A stretch of 64,000 nucleotides of DNA from Oceanobacillus sp. HTM 045 (lineage in GTDB: Bacteria; Pseudomonadota; Alphaproteobacteria; Rhodobacterales; Rhodobacteraceae): contig WNWL01000001.1 in the NCBI GenBank assembly GCA_009733745.1, positions 186,001 to 250,000 on the forward strand, given 5' to 3'. Position 1 is the stretch's first letter; each line of letters begins with the position of its first letter. This document shows, piece by piece, positions 9,214 through 18,404 of this stretch. The translations under genes and the position numbers were made by a program. Below the pieces are notes generated by a model. It saw nothing but the letters and a program-made list of their open reading frames with translations, had not been told where the DNA came from and did not search any database.

Positions 9214-9980
9214 TGCACGAAGACGAAGACGGCCCGGCGGAGGGCGCGCCGGGGCCGGAGCCCGTCGAGGGCCGGGCGCCGGGCGCGGCGGACAGCCTGT
9301 TCGACGCGCCGCCGCTCCCCGAGCAGGAGCGCATGGTCGAGGCGATGCTGTTCGCCAGCGCCGAGCCGCTCTCGCGCAAGATGCTGGAGGAACGCCTGCC
9401 GCATGGCTGCGACGCCGCCGCGGCGCTGGAGGGCGTGCGCAAGCGCTACGAGGGCAGGGGGGTGCAACTCGTCCGCGTCGGCGACAAGTGGGCCATGCGC
9501 ACCGCGCCCGATCTCGGCTTCCTGATGCGCCGCGAGCAGCACGAGGCGCGCAAGCTCTCGCGCGCCGCGATCGAGACGCTGGCGATCATCGCTTACCACC
9601 AGCCCGCGACCCGTGCCGAGATCGAGGAGATCCGCGGCGTGGCGGTGTCGCGCGGCACGCTCGACATGCTGCTGGAATTGGGCTGGATCCGCCTCGGCCC
9701 GCGCCGGATGACACCGGGCCGCCCGGCGACATTCGCCACCACCGACGCCTTCCTCGACCATTTCGGCCTCTCCTCGGCCCGCGACCTGCCGGGCATCAAG
9801 GAACTCCGCGAAGCCGGCCTGCTGGACGCCCGCGCGATGGGGTCGGAGGAGTCGACCGAGGAGGAGCCGCGCGACACCGAGACGGCGGACATGTTCGAGG
9901 AGGAAGAAAGTCTGGAAGACGCGTTTCCGGAGGAGGAAGCGCCCGAAGAGGCTCCGGACGAGGATTTCCGGCGGGAGTAG
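9213..9980 (+). CDS. scpB: Segregation and condensation protein B
   Basis: The 255-residue ScpB has two winged-helix domains (EQERMVEAMLFASAEPLS at about 35-52 and the IETLAIIAYHQPATRAEIEEIRG block at about 115-135, written here in part). It dimerises and binds ScpA in the condensin complex. An acidic, low-complexity N-terminal extension (1-30) and a very acidic tail (from about 210) flank the core. The start is the ATG in the TGATG junction with scpA. In many relatives tatABC follow; here a convergent dCTP deaminase gene does instead. Confidence 0.92.
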   Translation: MHEDEDGPAEGAPGPEPVEGRAPGAADSLFDAPPLPEQERMVEAMLFASAEPLSRKMLEERLPHGCDAAAALEGVRKRYEGRGVQLVRVGDKWAMRTAPDLGFLMRREQHEARKLSRAAIETLAIIAYHQPATRAEIEEIRGVAVSRGTLDMLLELGWIRLGPRRMTPGRPATFATTDAFLDHFGLSSARDLPGIKELREAGLLDARAMGSEESTEEEPRDTETADMFEEEESLEDAFPEEEAPEEAPDEDFRRE

Positions 9981-10011
9981 GAGCCGGTTGCGCGGGCTCT
10001 GGGACCGCTCT

Positions 10012-11133
10012 CTACGGCGCCCGAAAGTGCTTCGAGAGCTTCAGGTCCTGTCCCTGGTAGTTCGAGCCGATGTCGCGTCCGTAGAGGATCTCCGGTACTT
10101 CCTGCATCGGCTCGTAGACGAGCCGCCCGACCATCTGGCCGTGCTCCAGCGCGAAGGGTGCCTCGTGGCAGCGCACTTCCAGCACCCCGCGCGAGCCCGA
10201 GCCGCCGGTCTCGCGGTGGCCGAAGCCCGGGTCGAAGAAGCCCGCGTAATGCACCCGGAACTCGCCCGCCACGGCCATGTAGGGCACCATCTCCGCCGCC
10301 ACGCCCGGCGGCACCGAGACCGCCTCGCGGCTGACGAGGATGTAGAATGCGCCGGGGTCGAGGATGATGCCGCCCCATTTCTGCGGCTCCACCGGGTCCC
10401 AGAACTCGCGCACGTCGTATTCGGCGATCTTATCGAGGTCGATCAGCCCGGCATGGTTGCGTGCCCGCCAGCCGACGATGCCCTGCTCGCGCGGCGTCAG
10501 GTCCACCGAGAAGCCGAGCCCGCCGTCGATCATCGCCTCGCCCGCGACCAGCGGGTCGCGGCCGTGCAGGCCGCGCAACTCCGCGTCGCTCATCGGCGCG
10601 GTGGGTTCGGAGCGGAACCGGATCTGGTTGAGCCGCACGCCCGGGCGCACCAGCGCCGAGAAGGTGCGCGGTGTGATCTCCGCGTAGAGCGGCCCGCGGT
10701 AGCCCGCCGTCACCCGGTCGAACTCCGCCGCGCCGTCGTGGATCAGCCGGGTGAAGAGGTCGAGCCTGCCGGTGGAGCTCTTGGCGTTCGCCGCGGCGGA
10801 GATGTGCGCGGGCAGGTCCAGCCGCTCCATCAGCTCGATGACATAGACGCAGCCGGTCTCCAGCACCGCGCCGTTGGTCAGGTCGATCTCGTGCATGGAG
10901 AAGCTGTCGAGCCGCTCCGCCACCGTCTCGCCATGCCCGGCCAAGAAGCTCGCCCTGACGCGCCAGCCGCGGGTGCCGAGCCGCAGGTCGAGGCTCGCGG
11001 GCTGGATCAGCCCGTCGGTGAACGGGTGGCTCGCGGTGATTCCACCCGAGCCGATCAGCCGCGAGATCGCCTGGGAGGGCACGACACCCGGCGAGACATC
11101 CCGCGTGCCGCCCGGCCGTTCTGTCGACTCCAT
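10012..11133 (-). CDS. dcd: 2'-deoxycytidine 5'-triphosphate deaminase, long alphaproteobacterial form
   Basis: The 373-residue protein matches the long DCD form found in alphaproteobacteria, about twice the usual 190-residue size and apparently a duplicated dUTPase-like fold. Visible family features are GLIQPASLDLRLG (about 42-54), AAANAKSSTGRLDLFTRL (about 135-152, with the Ser-Ser-Arg substrate loop) and a C-terminal GHRETGGSGSRGVLEVR block. The reaction makes dUTP from dCTP on the way to dTMP. It is a single gene, separated from tRNA-Pro by a terminator. Identification rests on recalled family sequence features. Confidence 0.85.
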   Translation of the reverse strand: MESTERPGGTRDVSPGVVPSQAISRLIGSGGITASHPFTDGLIQPASLDLRLGTRGWRVRASFLAGHGETVAERLDSFSMHEIDLTNGAVLETGCVYVIELMERLDLPAHISAAANAKSSTGRLDLFTRLIHDGAAEFDRVTAGYRGPLYAEITPRTFSALVRPGVRLNQIRFRSEPTAPMSDAELRGLHGRDPLVAGEAMIDGGLGFSVDLTPREQGIVGWRARNHAGLIDLDKIAEYDVREFWDPVEPQKWGGIILDPGAFYILVSREAVSVPPGVAAEMVPYMAVAGEFRVHYAGFFDPGFGHRETGGSGSRGVLEVRCHEAPFALEHGQMVGRLVYEPMQEVPEILYGRDIGSNYQGQDLKLSKHFRAP

Positions 11134-11149
11134 CCCGGCTCCCCCTCAG

Positions 11150-11191
11150 GCAAACGAAAAACGCCAGCGCGCCGGTCCGGCGGCTGGCGTT
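11150..11191 (-). terminator. Rho-independent terminator downstream of tRNA-Pro
   Basis: On the minus strand AACGCCAGC (11191-11183) pairs with GCTGGCGTT (11168-11160), followed by TTTTTCG. The stem starts seven bases after the tRNA 3' end and ends transcription before dcd. Confidence 0.85.
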
Positions 11192-11197
11192 TCCGAT

Positions 11198-11274
11198 TGG
11201 TCGGGCCGGCGAGATTCGAACTCACGACCTCTTGCGCCCCATGCAAGCGCGCTACCAGGCTGCGCTACGGCCCG
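11198..11274 (-). tRNA. tRNA-Pro(GGG)
   Basis: A 77-nt cloverleaf with encoded CCA. The acceptor strands are CGGGCCG and CGGCCCG with discriminator A. The anticodon stem CTTGC/GCAAG encloses the loop ATGGGGC, giving anticodon GGG. The T arm is GTGAG-TTCGAAT-CTCGC. It reads proline CCC and CCU codons. It lies between merR and dcd on the same strand. Confidence 0.97.
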
Positions 11275-11329
11275 ACATGTGTGCGGGGACTTATACAAGG
11301 CGCGATCAGCCGTGCAAGTGGAAAGCCGC

Positions 11330-11788
11330 TCAGTCCTGCTTGAGCCGTGCAAGCAGGTCCTCGAGCTGGGCGATGGCCCGGTCGAGACCGGCACTGCCGC
11401 CGGGCAGGGCGGGCGCCGGGGCGTCCTCGCCGCGCAGTTCGACCGACAGGGCGGCGTCGGCGCTGCCACGCGCGGTCACGGTCTTGACCCCGTGCTCGCG
11501 CAGCACCTTCTGCACGCCCTTGATGGTCATGCCGTCATCGTAGAGCAGGGCGCGGATGCCGCGCAGCAGCGCCACGTGGTCAGGCCGGTAGAGCCTGCGC
11601 CCGCCGCCGCGTTTCATGGGCTTGATCTGCGGGAAACGGGTTTCCCAGAACCGCAGCACGTGCTGCGGAACGTCGATCTCGGTCGCGACCTCGCTGATCG
11701 TGCGGAACGCGTCCGGCGACTTGTCGCCGGCGCCTCCCTCGATGGCCTTGACCTGACCCTTCTGACGCGTGGCGGGCGTTGCGCTCAC
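11330..11788 (-). CDS. MerR-family transcriptional regulator
   Basis: A 152-residue regulator with an N-terminal MerR helix-turn-helix ([20 protein letters not shown], about residues 27-46, then the wing [12 protein letters not shown]). A low-complexity Ala/Gly/Pro linker leads to a short C-terminal helix for dimerisation. The start is the GTG at 11788, which overlaps the ihfA stop as GTGA. There are no cysteines arranged for metal sensing. The location directly after ihfA in the plsX-fabH-ihfA run is typical of alphaproteobacteria; the signal it senses is unknown. Confidence 0.88.
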   Translation of the reverse strand: MSATPATRQKGQVKAIEGGAGDKSPDAFRTISEVATEIDVPQHVLRFWETRFPQIKPMKRGGGRRLYRPDHVALLRGIRALLYDDGMTIKGVQKVLREHGVKTVTARGSADAALSVELRGEDAPAPALPGGSAGLDRAIAQLEDLLARLKQD

Positions 11789-12087
11789 GTGCCGTTCCCT
11801 TCGTTGACCCGGTCTTTCAGGATGTGAGAGGGGCGGAACACCAGGACCCGGCGCGGGTCGATCGGGACCTCCTCGCCGGTCTTGGGGTTGCGGCCCATGC
11901 GCGCGCCCTTCGCGCGCACCGTGAAGGTTCCGAAAGAGGAAATCTTCACGCTGTCGCCATTCACGAGCGCTTCCGAGATCTTGTCCAGAATGGACTCGAC
12001 CAGCTGGGCGCACTCGTTCCGCGACAGCCCTACTTCCCTGTAAACCGCCTCGCTCAGATCAGAGCGAGTCAGTGTATTCCCCGACAT
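11785..12087 (-). CDS. ihfA: Integration host factor subunit alpha
   Basis: The 100-residue DNA-bending protein of the HU/IHF family. The core [20 protein letters not shown] (about 63-82) contains the beta-arm with the intercalating Pro, and [17 protein letters not shown] is the preceding family signature. The start is ATG 12087 ([11 protein letters not shown], the usual IhfA N-terminus); an in-frame extension of six residues upstream is unlikely. IhfA pairs with IhfB and bends DNA at specific sites in transcription, recombination and replication. The gene leads into merR. Confidence 0.93.
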   Translation of the reverse strand: MSGNTLTRSDLSEAVYREVGLSRNECAQLVESILDKISEALVNGDSVKISSFGTFTVRAKGARMGRNPKTGEEVPIDPRRVLVFRPSHILKDRVNEGNGT

Positions 12088-12252
12088 AACGCGCACTCCC
12101 CTCACAACACCCGCCCCGCCCGCGCTGTGCGGAGCGTACCGGTGAGTTTGGGCGACCGGAGAAAGAGAGTCAACTTCAAGGGCTTATGTGCATCCGCGAA
12201 AGCTTGCGCGCAAGTGACACGAAGATGACGCAAGGTAAAGCGGAGGTTGCGC

Positions 12253-13233
12253 CTACCAGCGCAGCAGGGCCGCCCCCCAGGCCAGCCCGCCGCCGATCGC
12301 TTCCATCAGCAGCAGGTCGCCGGGCCGGATTCGCCCCTCGTCGACCGCGACGGAAAGCGCCAGCGGAATCGACGCGGCGGAAGTGTTTCCGTGGTCCTGG
12401 ACGGTCACGACGACCTTGTCCATCGACATGGACAGCTTGCGCGCCGTCGCGTCGATGATTCGCAGATTCGCCTGGTGCGGCACGATCCAGTCGAGGTCGG
12501 TGGGGCCGACGCCGACCTTCTCCATCACCTCCTCGGCCACGTCCGCGAGCTTGACGACCGCGTGGCGGAAGACCTCGCGGCCCTCCATCCGCAGGAAGCC
12601 GGCGGTCTGCGTGGTCGACGGCCCGCCAGAGACATAGAGCAGGTCGTTGTAGGCGCCGTCCGAATGCAGGCAGGTGCCGAGCACGCCGCGGTCGGCGGGC
12701 CCGCCGTCGCCCTCCTGCGCTTCCAGCACGATCGCGCCGGCGCCGTCGCCGAACAGCACGCAGGTGGCCCGGTCGTCCCAGTCGAGGATGCGCGAGAAGG
12801 TCTCCGCACCGATCACGAGGATCCGCTTCGCCTGGCCCGAAAGGATCAGGCCGTTGGCGTTCGCCAGCACATAGATGAACCCGGCGCAGACCGCCTGGAT
12901 GTCGTAGGCGAAGCCGCGCTTGATGCCGAGCGCGTGCTGCACCCGCGTCGCGGTCGACGGGAAGGTCTGGTCGGGCGTGGCGGTCGCCACCACGACGGCG
13001 TCGATGTCCTCCGGCCCGAGGCCTGCGTTCTCCAGCGCCGCGCGGCCCGCTGCTGCGGCGAGGTCCGAGGTCTTCTCGCCCTCGGCGGCGATGTGACGCC
13101 GCCTGATGCCGGTGCGGGCGACGATCCATTCGTCGGAGGTATCGACCTGCGCGGCCAGTTCGTCGTTGCTCACGACCCTCTCGGGCAGATAATGGCCGCA
13201 GCCGAGCGCGACTGCCCGCATCGTCCTGGTCAC
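12253..13233 (-). CDS. fabH: 3-oxoacyl-ACP synthase III (FabH)
   Basis: The 326-residue thiolase-fold enzyme condenses an acyl-CoA starter with malonyl-ACP to begin fatty acid synthesis. The catalytic triad is visible: Cys in [10 protein letters not shown] (about residue 117), His in [12 protein letters not shown] (about 250) and Asn in [13 protein letters not shown] (about 281). The GTG at 13233 overlaps the plsX stop as GTGA; an ATG four codons later (13221) is an alternative start. It is co-transcribed with plsX, as in most bacteria. Confidence 0.96.
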   Translation of the reverse strand: MTRTMRAVALGCGHYLPERVVSNDELAAQVDTSDEWIVARTGIRRRHIAAEGEKTSDLAAAAGRAALENAGLGPEDIDAVVVATATPDQTFPSTATRVQHALGIKRGFAYDIQAVCAGFIYVLANANGLILSGQAKRILVIGAETFSRILDWDDRATCVLFGDGAGAIVLEAQEGDGGPADRGVLGTCLHSDGAYNDLLYVSGGPSTTQTAGFLRMEGREVFRHAVVKLADVAEEVMEKVGVGPTDLDWIVPHQANLRIIDATARKLSMSMDKVVVTVQDHGNTSAASIPLALSVAVDEGRIRPGDLLLMEAIGGGLAWGAALLRW

Positions 13234-14309
13234 GCGTTTCCCCTTACCGCACCCGATTCTGCTCCGGGAGTGTCACGCTCGGCCGCTAGCTTGGCAACTT
13301 GCTGCGCCACCCGCTGGGAGAAGTCGGTCTTCGCCATCTGGAAAGCCAGCTTGATCGCTGACGAGAATCCGGTCGCATCGGCGCCGCCGTGGCTCTTGAC
13401 CACCGCGCCGTTGAGGCCGAGGAACACGCCGCCATTGACCCGGCGCGGGTCGATGCGGCGCTGCATCCGCTTCAGCGAGGTCAGCGCGAAGAGTGCCCCG
13501 AACCGGCTGAGCGGGCTGTGCGCGAAAGCATCCTTCAGCGCCTTGCGGATGAAGGCGGCGGTGCCCTCGGCGGTCTTGAGCGCGATGTTGCCGGTGAAAC
13601 CGTCGGTCACCACCACGTCGACCTTGTCGCCGGGGATGTCGTTGCCCTCGACATAGCCGCGATAGGTCAGGTCGGCGCCCTCGCGGGCGGCGAATTCCAG
13701 CAGCACGTCATCCGCCTCGGCGAGCTGGGCGCGGCCCTTGGTCTTCTCGGTGCCGACGTTCAGGAGGCCGACGCGCGGCTGCTGGATGCCGAGGCCGAGC
13801 CGGGCGTATTCCGCCCCCATCACCGCGTATTCCAGCAGGTTGCGTGGGTCGGCGCGCACGTCGGCGCCCATGTCGAGCACGACATTGAAGCCCTGCGGCT
13901 TCTCCGCCGGCCAGAGCACGGCGATCGCCGGGCGGTCCACGCCGGGCGCCTTGCGCAGCACCAGCATCGACATCGCCATCAGCGCGCCGGTATTGCCGGA
14001 CGAGAGCGCCACCCGCGCCTCGCCCGTGGCGACCGCCTGCAGCGTGTGCCACATCGAGCTGTCGCGGCCCTTGCGCATGGCGACGGACGGCTTCTCGTCC
14101 ATCGCTACCACGTCGGGCGTGTTGCGGATCTGGCAGATGTCGGCGAGGCCGCGTTTGCGGACGAGCTTTTCCAGCTTCTCCGCATCGCCGTGGACGATGA
14201 AGCCGATCTCGTTGTTCTTGCGCGCAGACCGAGCCATGCCGTCGACGATGGCCGCCGGACCGCGGTCGCCTCCCATGGCGTCGATCGAGATGACGAAGTC
14301 GCGGCTCAT
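13230..14309 (-). CDS. plsX: Phosphate acyltransferase PlsX
   Basis: The 359-residue PlsX makes acyl-phosphate from acyl-ACP for phospholipid synthesis at the membrane surface. The N-terminal [12 protein letters not shown] motif, the [11 protein letters not shown] block (about residue 102) and the [14 protein letters not shown] block (about 210) are diagnostic. It lies between rpmF and fabH, giving the conserved order rpmF-plsX-fabH that couples ribosome and lipid synthesis. Confidence 0.96.
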   Translation of the reverse strand: MSRDFVISIDAMGGDRGPAAIVDGMARSARKNNEIGFIVHGDAEKLEKLVRKRGLADICQIRNTPDVVAMDEKPSVAMRKGRDSSMWHTLQAVATGEARVALSSGNTGALMAMSMLVLRKAPGVDRPAIAVLWPAEKPQGFNVVLDMGADVRADPRNLLEYAVMGAEYARLGLGIQQPRVGLLNVGTEKTKGRAQLAEADDVLLEFAAREGADLTYRGYVEGNDIPGDKVDVVVTDGFTGNIALKTAEGTAAFIRKALKDAFAHSPLSRFGALFALTSLKRMQRRIDPRRVNGGVFLGLNGAVVKSHGGADATGFSSAIKLAFQMAKTDFSQRVAQQVAKLAAERDTPGAESGAVRGNA

Positions 14310-14414
14310 CGTGCGGGCATTGCCCTCATGGGGCAGGAAGCGCCTGCCGTTACGTCAGGTCGCCCCCGGAAGGCGCCCGTGCATGCCGGCAGGCATGACG
14401 GGCGGCAATGCGGC

Positions 14415-14621
14415 TCAGGCCGCGTCTTCGTCGAAGTCGATCTCGTCGGCCTGGGCCACGACCTCACGGTCGTTGTAGTAGCCACAGGCGCCGCAGACGT
14501 GGTGCGGCAGCCGCAGCTCGCCGCAGTTCGGGCACTCCGTGCTCGACGTCGGGGAAAGAGCGTCGTGCGACCGGCGCATGTTGCGCTTGGACGACGTCTT
14601 GCGGTTCTGCTGGACAGCCAT
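14415..14621 (-). CDS. rpmF: 50S ribosomal protein L32
   Basis: The 68-residue protein has the basic N-terminus of L32 ([20 protein letters not shown]) and a zinc ribbon of two Cys pairs (CPNC at about 32-35 and CGACGYY at about 45-51). The C-terminus is acidic ([10 protein letters not shown]). A structural component of the large ribosomal subunit. It is upstream of plsX on the same strand, with a gap of about 105 bp. Confidence 0.97.
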   Translation of the reverse strand: MAVQQNRKTSSKRNMRRSHDALSPTSSTECPNCGELRLPHHVCGACGYYNDREVVAQADEIDFDEDAA

Positions 14622-14913
14622 GTCAAACCTCTGATCGCCGGGACCGCCTCATCCTGCTCCGGCCGGCTTCGTGCGCCCGTTCCGATGGGAGCGCCGGTTG
14701 CATCGCCGCCGGCGCAGGTCTCGTAGCGGGCTTGTTGAAAACGAGACGCGGAAAATACCCGGATTCGCTGCCGGGGCAAGTGTTTTTCGCGCGCGATTTT
14801 CGGGCGCGCCGCATGGGCGTGGCAACCGGCCGCGGCATCGGCCGCCATTGCCGCCGGAAATGCGCCCGCGCCGCCCGGTCCGCGCCGGCCGGAATGCCTG
14901 CCGCCCGACACCC

Positions 14914-15489
14914 TCAGGACTCGCCGTCGCCGCCGGACATCCGGTCGCGGAGGGCGGCGAGCGCGGCGAAGGGGCGGGCGGCCTCGTCGGTGAGCGGGGC
15001 GGTGCCCTCGGGTCCGAAATGGCGCTGCGACAGTTCCGCGCCGGGCTTCCGTGGATAGGGGTCGATGGCCAGCGCCAGCGTCTCGTGAATCACCGCACCC
15101 AGGTCGATCTCCGCGCCGAGCGGGTCCGGCAGGTCCGGGCCGTCCACGTCGATCTCCTCTTCGGGCGCGGCCTTGGCGGCGTCGGGGCTCCAGGCACGTT
15201 CCAGCGGCTCGTCGACCCGGCTGGTCATCGGCTCCAGCGTCACCACGCAGGTCTGGCCGACTTCCGCCTGCAGCCTGCCGGTCAGCCGCCAGTCGCCCTT
15301 CCGCTCGGGCGAGAGCGTCCCGGTCAGCCGCACGCCCGACAGCGCGCCCACGCCCAGCGCCGCGGCCTCGGCGCGCGCCTCGTCCTCGCCGAGGACGAGA
15401 TCGACCTCGTGGCTCTGCTCGCGGTCGAGGGCCGCGATCTCGACCACGGTGCGGCCGATCGGCGGCGGTGTGGGGCTGGAACTGGTCAT
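14914..15489 (-). CDS. DUF177 / YceD-family protein
   Basis: A 191-residue acidic protein of the DUF177 family, which in bacteria and plastids is required for 23S rRNA accumulation and is usually encoded next to rpmF. Seen here are the central VGQTCVVTLEPM and EEEIDVDGPDLPDPLGAEIDLG stretches (quoted in part), and the Pro-rich C-terminal region DPYPRKPGA. The start chosen is ATG 15489 (MTSSSPTPPPIGRTVVE). The gap to rpmF is 292 bp and shows no gene. It is divergent from the BamE-like gene. Confidence 0.82.
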   Translation of the reverse strand: MTSSSPTPPPIGRTVVEIAALDREQSHEVDLVLGEDEARAEAAALGVGALSGVRLTGTLSPERKGDWRLTGRLQAEVGQTCVVTLEPMTSRVDEPLERAWSPDAAKAAPEEEIDVDGPDLPDPLGAEIDLGAVIHETLALAIDPYPRKPGAELSQRHFGPEGTAPLTDEAARPFAALAALRDRMSGGDGES

Positions 15490-15581
15490 GCTGCTCGCTT
15501 CGGTGCGGTTCTGGCAAGGTCGTGCCGGTGGCTCTCCGGTGGCGCGCCACCAGCGCGCCCGCCGGACCCGGCAGCCTTCGC

Positions 15582-15609
15582 TTGAACCTAAACCGATTGC
15601 GGGATAGGT
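15582..15609 (+). promoter_or_regulatory. Candidate promoter for the BamE-like gene
   Basis: TTGAAC (15582-15587) and ATAGGT (15604-15609) are 16 bp apart. If used, transcription starts near 15616, which excludes the in-frame ATG at 15608 and supports the start at 15638. Identified by eye only. Confidence 0.3.
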
Positions 15610-15637
15610 GAAAAGCGGGTTGCGCGGGAGTGTGCAT

Positions 15638-16129
15638 ATGGCGGACGGGGCGTTGGCGCGCAAGATGACGACTTTCAGGATGCGGAACTGGATGGCGGGC
15701 ACCGCCTGCGGGCTCGTGTTGGCGGTGTCGGCGTGCACGCCCGTGGTCAAGAGCCACGGCTACGTGCCCCAGCCCGAGGCGCTGGCCGAGATCGTGCCGG
15801 GCCAGGACACGAGGGGCTCGGTCGAGCGCAAGATCGGCCGCCCGGGCATGTCGGGCGTGTTCTCCAAGGACGGCTGGTTCTATGTCGGCACCACGGTCGA
15901 GCACCTGACCTATCACGAGCCCAAGGTGGTGGATCGGGAGATCGTCGCGATAGCCTTCAACGAGCAGGATCTCGTCGTGTCGGTAAACCGCTACGGTTTC
16001 GAGGACGGCAAGGTGATCGACCTCGTCACCCGCAAGACGCCCACCCACGGGCGCGAGCTGACCGCCCTGCAGCAGATCCTCGGCAACCTCGGCATCTTCA
16101 GCACCGAGAACTTCCTGCTCGATCAGTAG
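15638..16129 (+). CDS. bamE: BamE/SmpA-like outer-membrane lipoprotein
   Basis: The 163-residue lipoprotein resembles BamE, a small subunit of the BAM complex that inserts beta-barrel proteins into the outer membrane. A signal segment (CGLVLAVSAC) ends in a lipobox Cys at about residue 33. The BamE-type core follows: PGQDTRGSVERKIGRPG (about 55-71) and GWFYVGTTVEHLTY. The start at 15638 has GGGAG upstream; ATGs at 15608, 15665 and 15680 are alternatives. It is divergent from the DUF177 gene and convergent with the MFS gene. Confidence 0.82.
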   Translation: MADGALARKMTTFRMRNWMAGTACGLVLAVSACTPVVKSHGYVPQPEALAEIVPGQDTRGSVERKIGRPGMSGVFSKDGWFYVGTTVEHLTYHEPKVVDREIVAIAFNEQDLVVSVNRYGFEDGKVIDLVTRKTPTHGRELTALQQILGNLGIFSTENFLLDQ

Positions 16130-16169
16130 GGCTGGGCTCGGGCCGGGAGGCCCGCGAGGTCTGCACCGC

Positions 16170-16194
16170 GCGCGGGGCCGGAAACGGCCCGCGC
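16170..16194. terminator. GAAA-tetraloop hairpin between convergent genes
   Basis: GCGCGGGGCCG (16170-16180), loop GAAA, CGGCCCGCGC (16185-16194) with one bulged G. It lies between the stops of bamE (16129) and the MFS gene (16229). There is no U-tract, so the terminator role is an inference from position and stability. Confidence 0.45.
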
Positions 16195-16228
16195 CGGTCA
16201 TTCACCCAGGTTCGTCAGGAAACAGGCG

Positions 16229-17494
16229 TCAGGCCCGGCGCCGCGAGGCCGCCAGCCACATCAGCGCCGTCGCGGCGAGGAAGATCGCCGGCGCCATGGC
16301 GATGTTGACCGCCTCCCAGCCAAACGCATCCATCAGCGCACCCGACGAGAACGAGCCCACCGTCACCAGCCCGAACACCAGGAAGTCGTTCAGCCCCTGC
16401 ACGCGGGCGCGTTCCTCCGGCCGGTGCGCGCCGGCGAGCATGGTGGTCGCGCCGATGAAGGCGAAGTTCCAGCCCACGCCCAAGAGCGCCAGCCCGGCAT
16501 AGAAGTGGTGGATCTCCACCCCCGTGAGGCTCACGGCGGCGCAGCCGCCCAGCAGCGTCAGCCCCAGCGCGATGATCCGCGGTGCGCCGAACCGGGCGAT
16601 CAGCGCGCCGGTGAAGAAGCTCGGCGCGAACATCGCCAGCACGTGCACCCGCACCACCGAGGCCGCGTCGTCCTCGCCGAAGCCGCAGGCGATCATCGCC
16701 AGCGGGGTCGAGGTCATGACAAGGTTCATCAGCGCGTAGGCCACCATCGCGCAGAAGATCGCCACCGGCACCCGCCGGTCGGCCAGGATCTCGCCCCAGG
16801 CGCGGCCGTTGCGCTGGCCCTTCGGCGCGCGCGGCGGGCGGGGAATGTCGAGGAAGAAGAGCGGCAGCGCGCCGACGATGTTGAGCACGATTACCGCGCG
16901 GTAGGCCCCCGCGAAGGGCACCGGCGCCAGCAGGTCGCGGGTCCAGATCACCAGCTCCGGCCCGATCAGCGCCGAAAGCAGGCCCCCGGCCATCACCCAG
17001 GAGATCGCCTTCGCCCGGAAAGCCGGCGAGGCCATGTCCGCCGCGGCGAAGCGGTAGAAATTGTGCGCGGCCATGTAGGTGCCGGTCAGGAAGCACCCGG
17101 CCAGCATCATCGGGAAGTCCTTCGCGATGATCGCCTCGGCGACCACCGCCGCGCCCGCGGTGCCGGCCAGCGCGCCGATCAGGAAGCCGGTGCGCCGCCC
17201 CCAGCGCCCCATGATCCAGGAAATCACCGGCGCCGAGCACATCGAGCCCATGACGATGATCGAGATCGGCATGGTGGCATAGGCCGGGTTCGGCGCGATC
17301 AGCTGCCCGGCAAGCCCGCCGAGGATGAAGTGCACCGGCATCTGCGAGCCGAGCACCGCCTGCGCCCAGACCAGCAGCCACACGGCCCGCCGCGCGCGGC
17401 GGTCATCGTGCTGCGCTTCGGTCGCCGATTCTTGCGGCGCGTCGATCTCTGCCGCGTGGCTGATGTCGGTCGTGGAGGTCACGGGCGGAGCCAT
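16229..17494 (-). CDS. Major facilitator superfamily transporter
   Basis: The 421-residue protein has a hydrophilic N-terminus of about 37 residues followed by 12 predicted membrane segments. An MFS loop motif, GRWGRRTGFLIGALAG, lies between helices 2 and 3 (about residues 95-110), and the central cytoplasmic loop is basic (PRPPRAPKGQRNGR). A second RFGAPRI loop stands at the equivalent place in the C-terminal half. The substrate cannot be read from the sequence. It is divergent from the nitrilase-like gene with about 130 bp between them. Confidence 0.85.
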   Translation of the reverse strand: MAPPVTSTTDISHAAEIDAPQESATEAQHDDRRARRAVWLLVWAQAVLGSQMPVHFILGGLAGQLIAPNPAYATMPISIIVMGSMCSAPVISWIMGRWGRRTGFLIGALAGTAGAAVVAEAIIAKDFPMMLAGCFLTGTYMAAHNFYRFAAADMASPAFRAKAISWVMAGGLLSALIGPELVIWTRDLLAPVPFAGAYRAVIVLNIVGALPLFFLDIPRPPRAPKGQRNGRAWGEILADRRVPVAIFCAMVAYALMNLVMTSTPLAMIACGFGEDDAASVVRVHVLAMFAPSFFTGALIARFGAPRIIALGLTLLGGCAAVSLTGVEIHHFYAGLALLGVGWNFAFIGATTMLAGAHRPEERARVQGLNDFLVFGLVTVGSFSSGALMDAFGWEAVNIAMAPAIFLAATALMWLAASRRRA

Positions 17495-17556
17495 ACCGCC
17501 ATTCCGGTTGCCTGTCGATTACCGTCGCGCGAGGCGCAAACCTGCTCTGCCGCAGG

Positions 17557-17586
17557 TTGGGGTATCTCGCCTATTCAGTGTATGGT
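17557..17586 (+). promoter_or_regulatory. Candidate promoter for the nitrilase-like gene
   Basis: TTGGGG (17557-17562) and TATGGT (17581-17586) are 18 bp apart in a locally AT-rich region, 35 bp before the ATG at 17622, which itself has GAGAGA upstream. Identified by eye only. Confidence 0.3.
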
Positions 17587-17621
17587 GAATCGTTGCTCAA
17601 CTTATGAGAGAGATTTGAGTC

Positions 17622-18359
17622 ATGCCCGATACCCTCGTCGCCTACTGGGACACCCCCACCAACCACGACTGGACCGATGAGACCGAGACGGGGATGACCC
17701 TGTTCCAGAAGATCGCCGCGCTCGGCCAAGCCACCGAGGCCGCCGCGCACGAGGCGGAACTGGTCCTGAACGGCGGCGACCAGTCGTGGATCTTCATCGG
17801 CCCCGAATATTCCTTCGGCCAGAGCCGCCACCTGACGGTGGACGAGATGAACCGGGTGCAGTGGTCCTGCGAGGGGCTCTCGACCCGCCACAAGCGGATG
17901 CTGCTGATCCCCGGCACCGCGCCGGTGAAGGGGCCGAAGGTCCGCTCCAGCGGGGTGCAGAAGGCCATCAACAAGTGCGTCGCCTACCATGACGGCGCGA
18001 AGGTCGCCTCCTTCGGCAAGAAGAACCCGGTCGGCGAGGTCGCGGAAGGCTCCGGCCTCACCTTCGAGGCCGGGGCGGGCAAGGGCACCTTCTCGATCGG
18101 CGATACCTCCTTCGGCATCCAGGTCTGCAAGGACGCCACCATCGAGGGCGTGCTCGACAGCGACGTGGACGTGCACATCGTGGTCGGGCAGGGCGTCGGG
18201 ATCGAGGCGATCAGGCGCAAGTGCGGCCGCTACCTCATGGTCGGCGCCTACGGCACCCACGGCGTGTGGGACTGCACCGGCGCACCGGAGAAGATCGACA
18301 GCTTCAAGACCGGCAGCGCCATGGGGGTGACGATCCACTACACCCGCGTCGCGCTCTGA
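17622..18359 (+). CDS. Carbon-nitrogen hydrolase (nitrilase superfamily)-like protein
   Basis: A 245-residue protein with the spaced Glu-Lys-Cys pattern of the nitrilase superfamily: Glu62 in IGPEYSFG, Lys133 or Lys134 in SFGKKNPVGE and Cys169 in GIQVCKDA. The family hydrolyses amides, nitriles or carbamoyl groups through a Cys thioester. The usual GxxxCxD nucleophile context is loosened to VCKDA, keeping Cys-x-Asp. It is shorter than most members (about 260-330 aa). There is no signal peptide, so it should be cytoplasmic. The substrate is unknown and no neighbour suggests a pathway. Confidence 0.65.
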   Translation: MPDTLVAYWDTPTNHDWTDETETGMTLFQKIAALGQATEAAAHEAELVLNGGDQSWIFIGPEYSFGQSRHLTVDEMNRVQWSCEGLSTRHKRMLLIPGTAPVKGPKVRSSGVQKAINKCVAYHDGAKVASFGKKNPVGEVAEGSGLTFEAGAGKGTFSIGDTSFGIQVCKDATIEGVLDSDVDVHIVVGQGVGIEAIRRKCGRYLMVGAYGTHGVWDCTGAPEKIDSFKTGSAMGVTIHYTRVAL

Positions 18360-18404
18360 CCGGCGCGGCCCGAGGGTCAGGCCGCAAGAATCACGCCGCC
18401 AGAC

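Noticed and set aside
14755-14810. Terminator after the DUF177 gene
   Set aside because: A GCGCGC stem is followed by A-rich, not T-rich, sequence in the direction of transcription.
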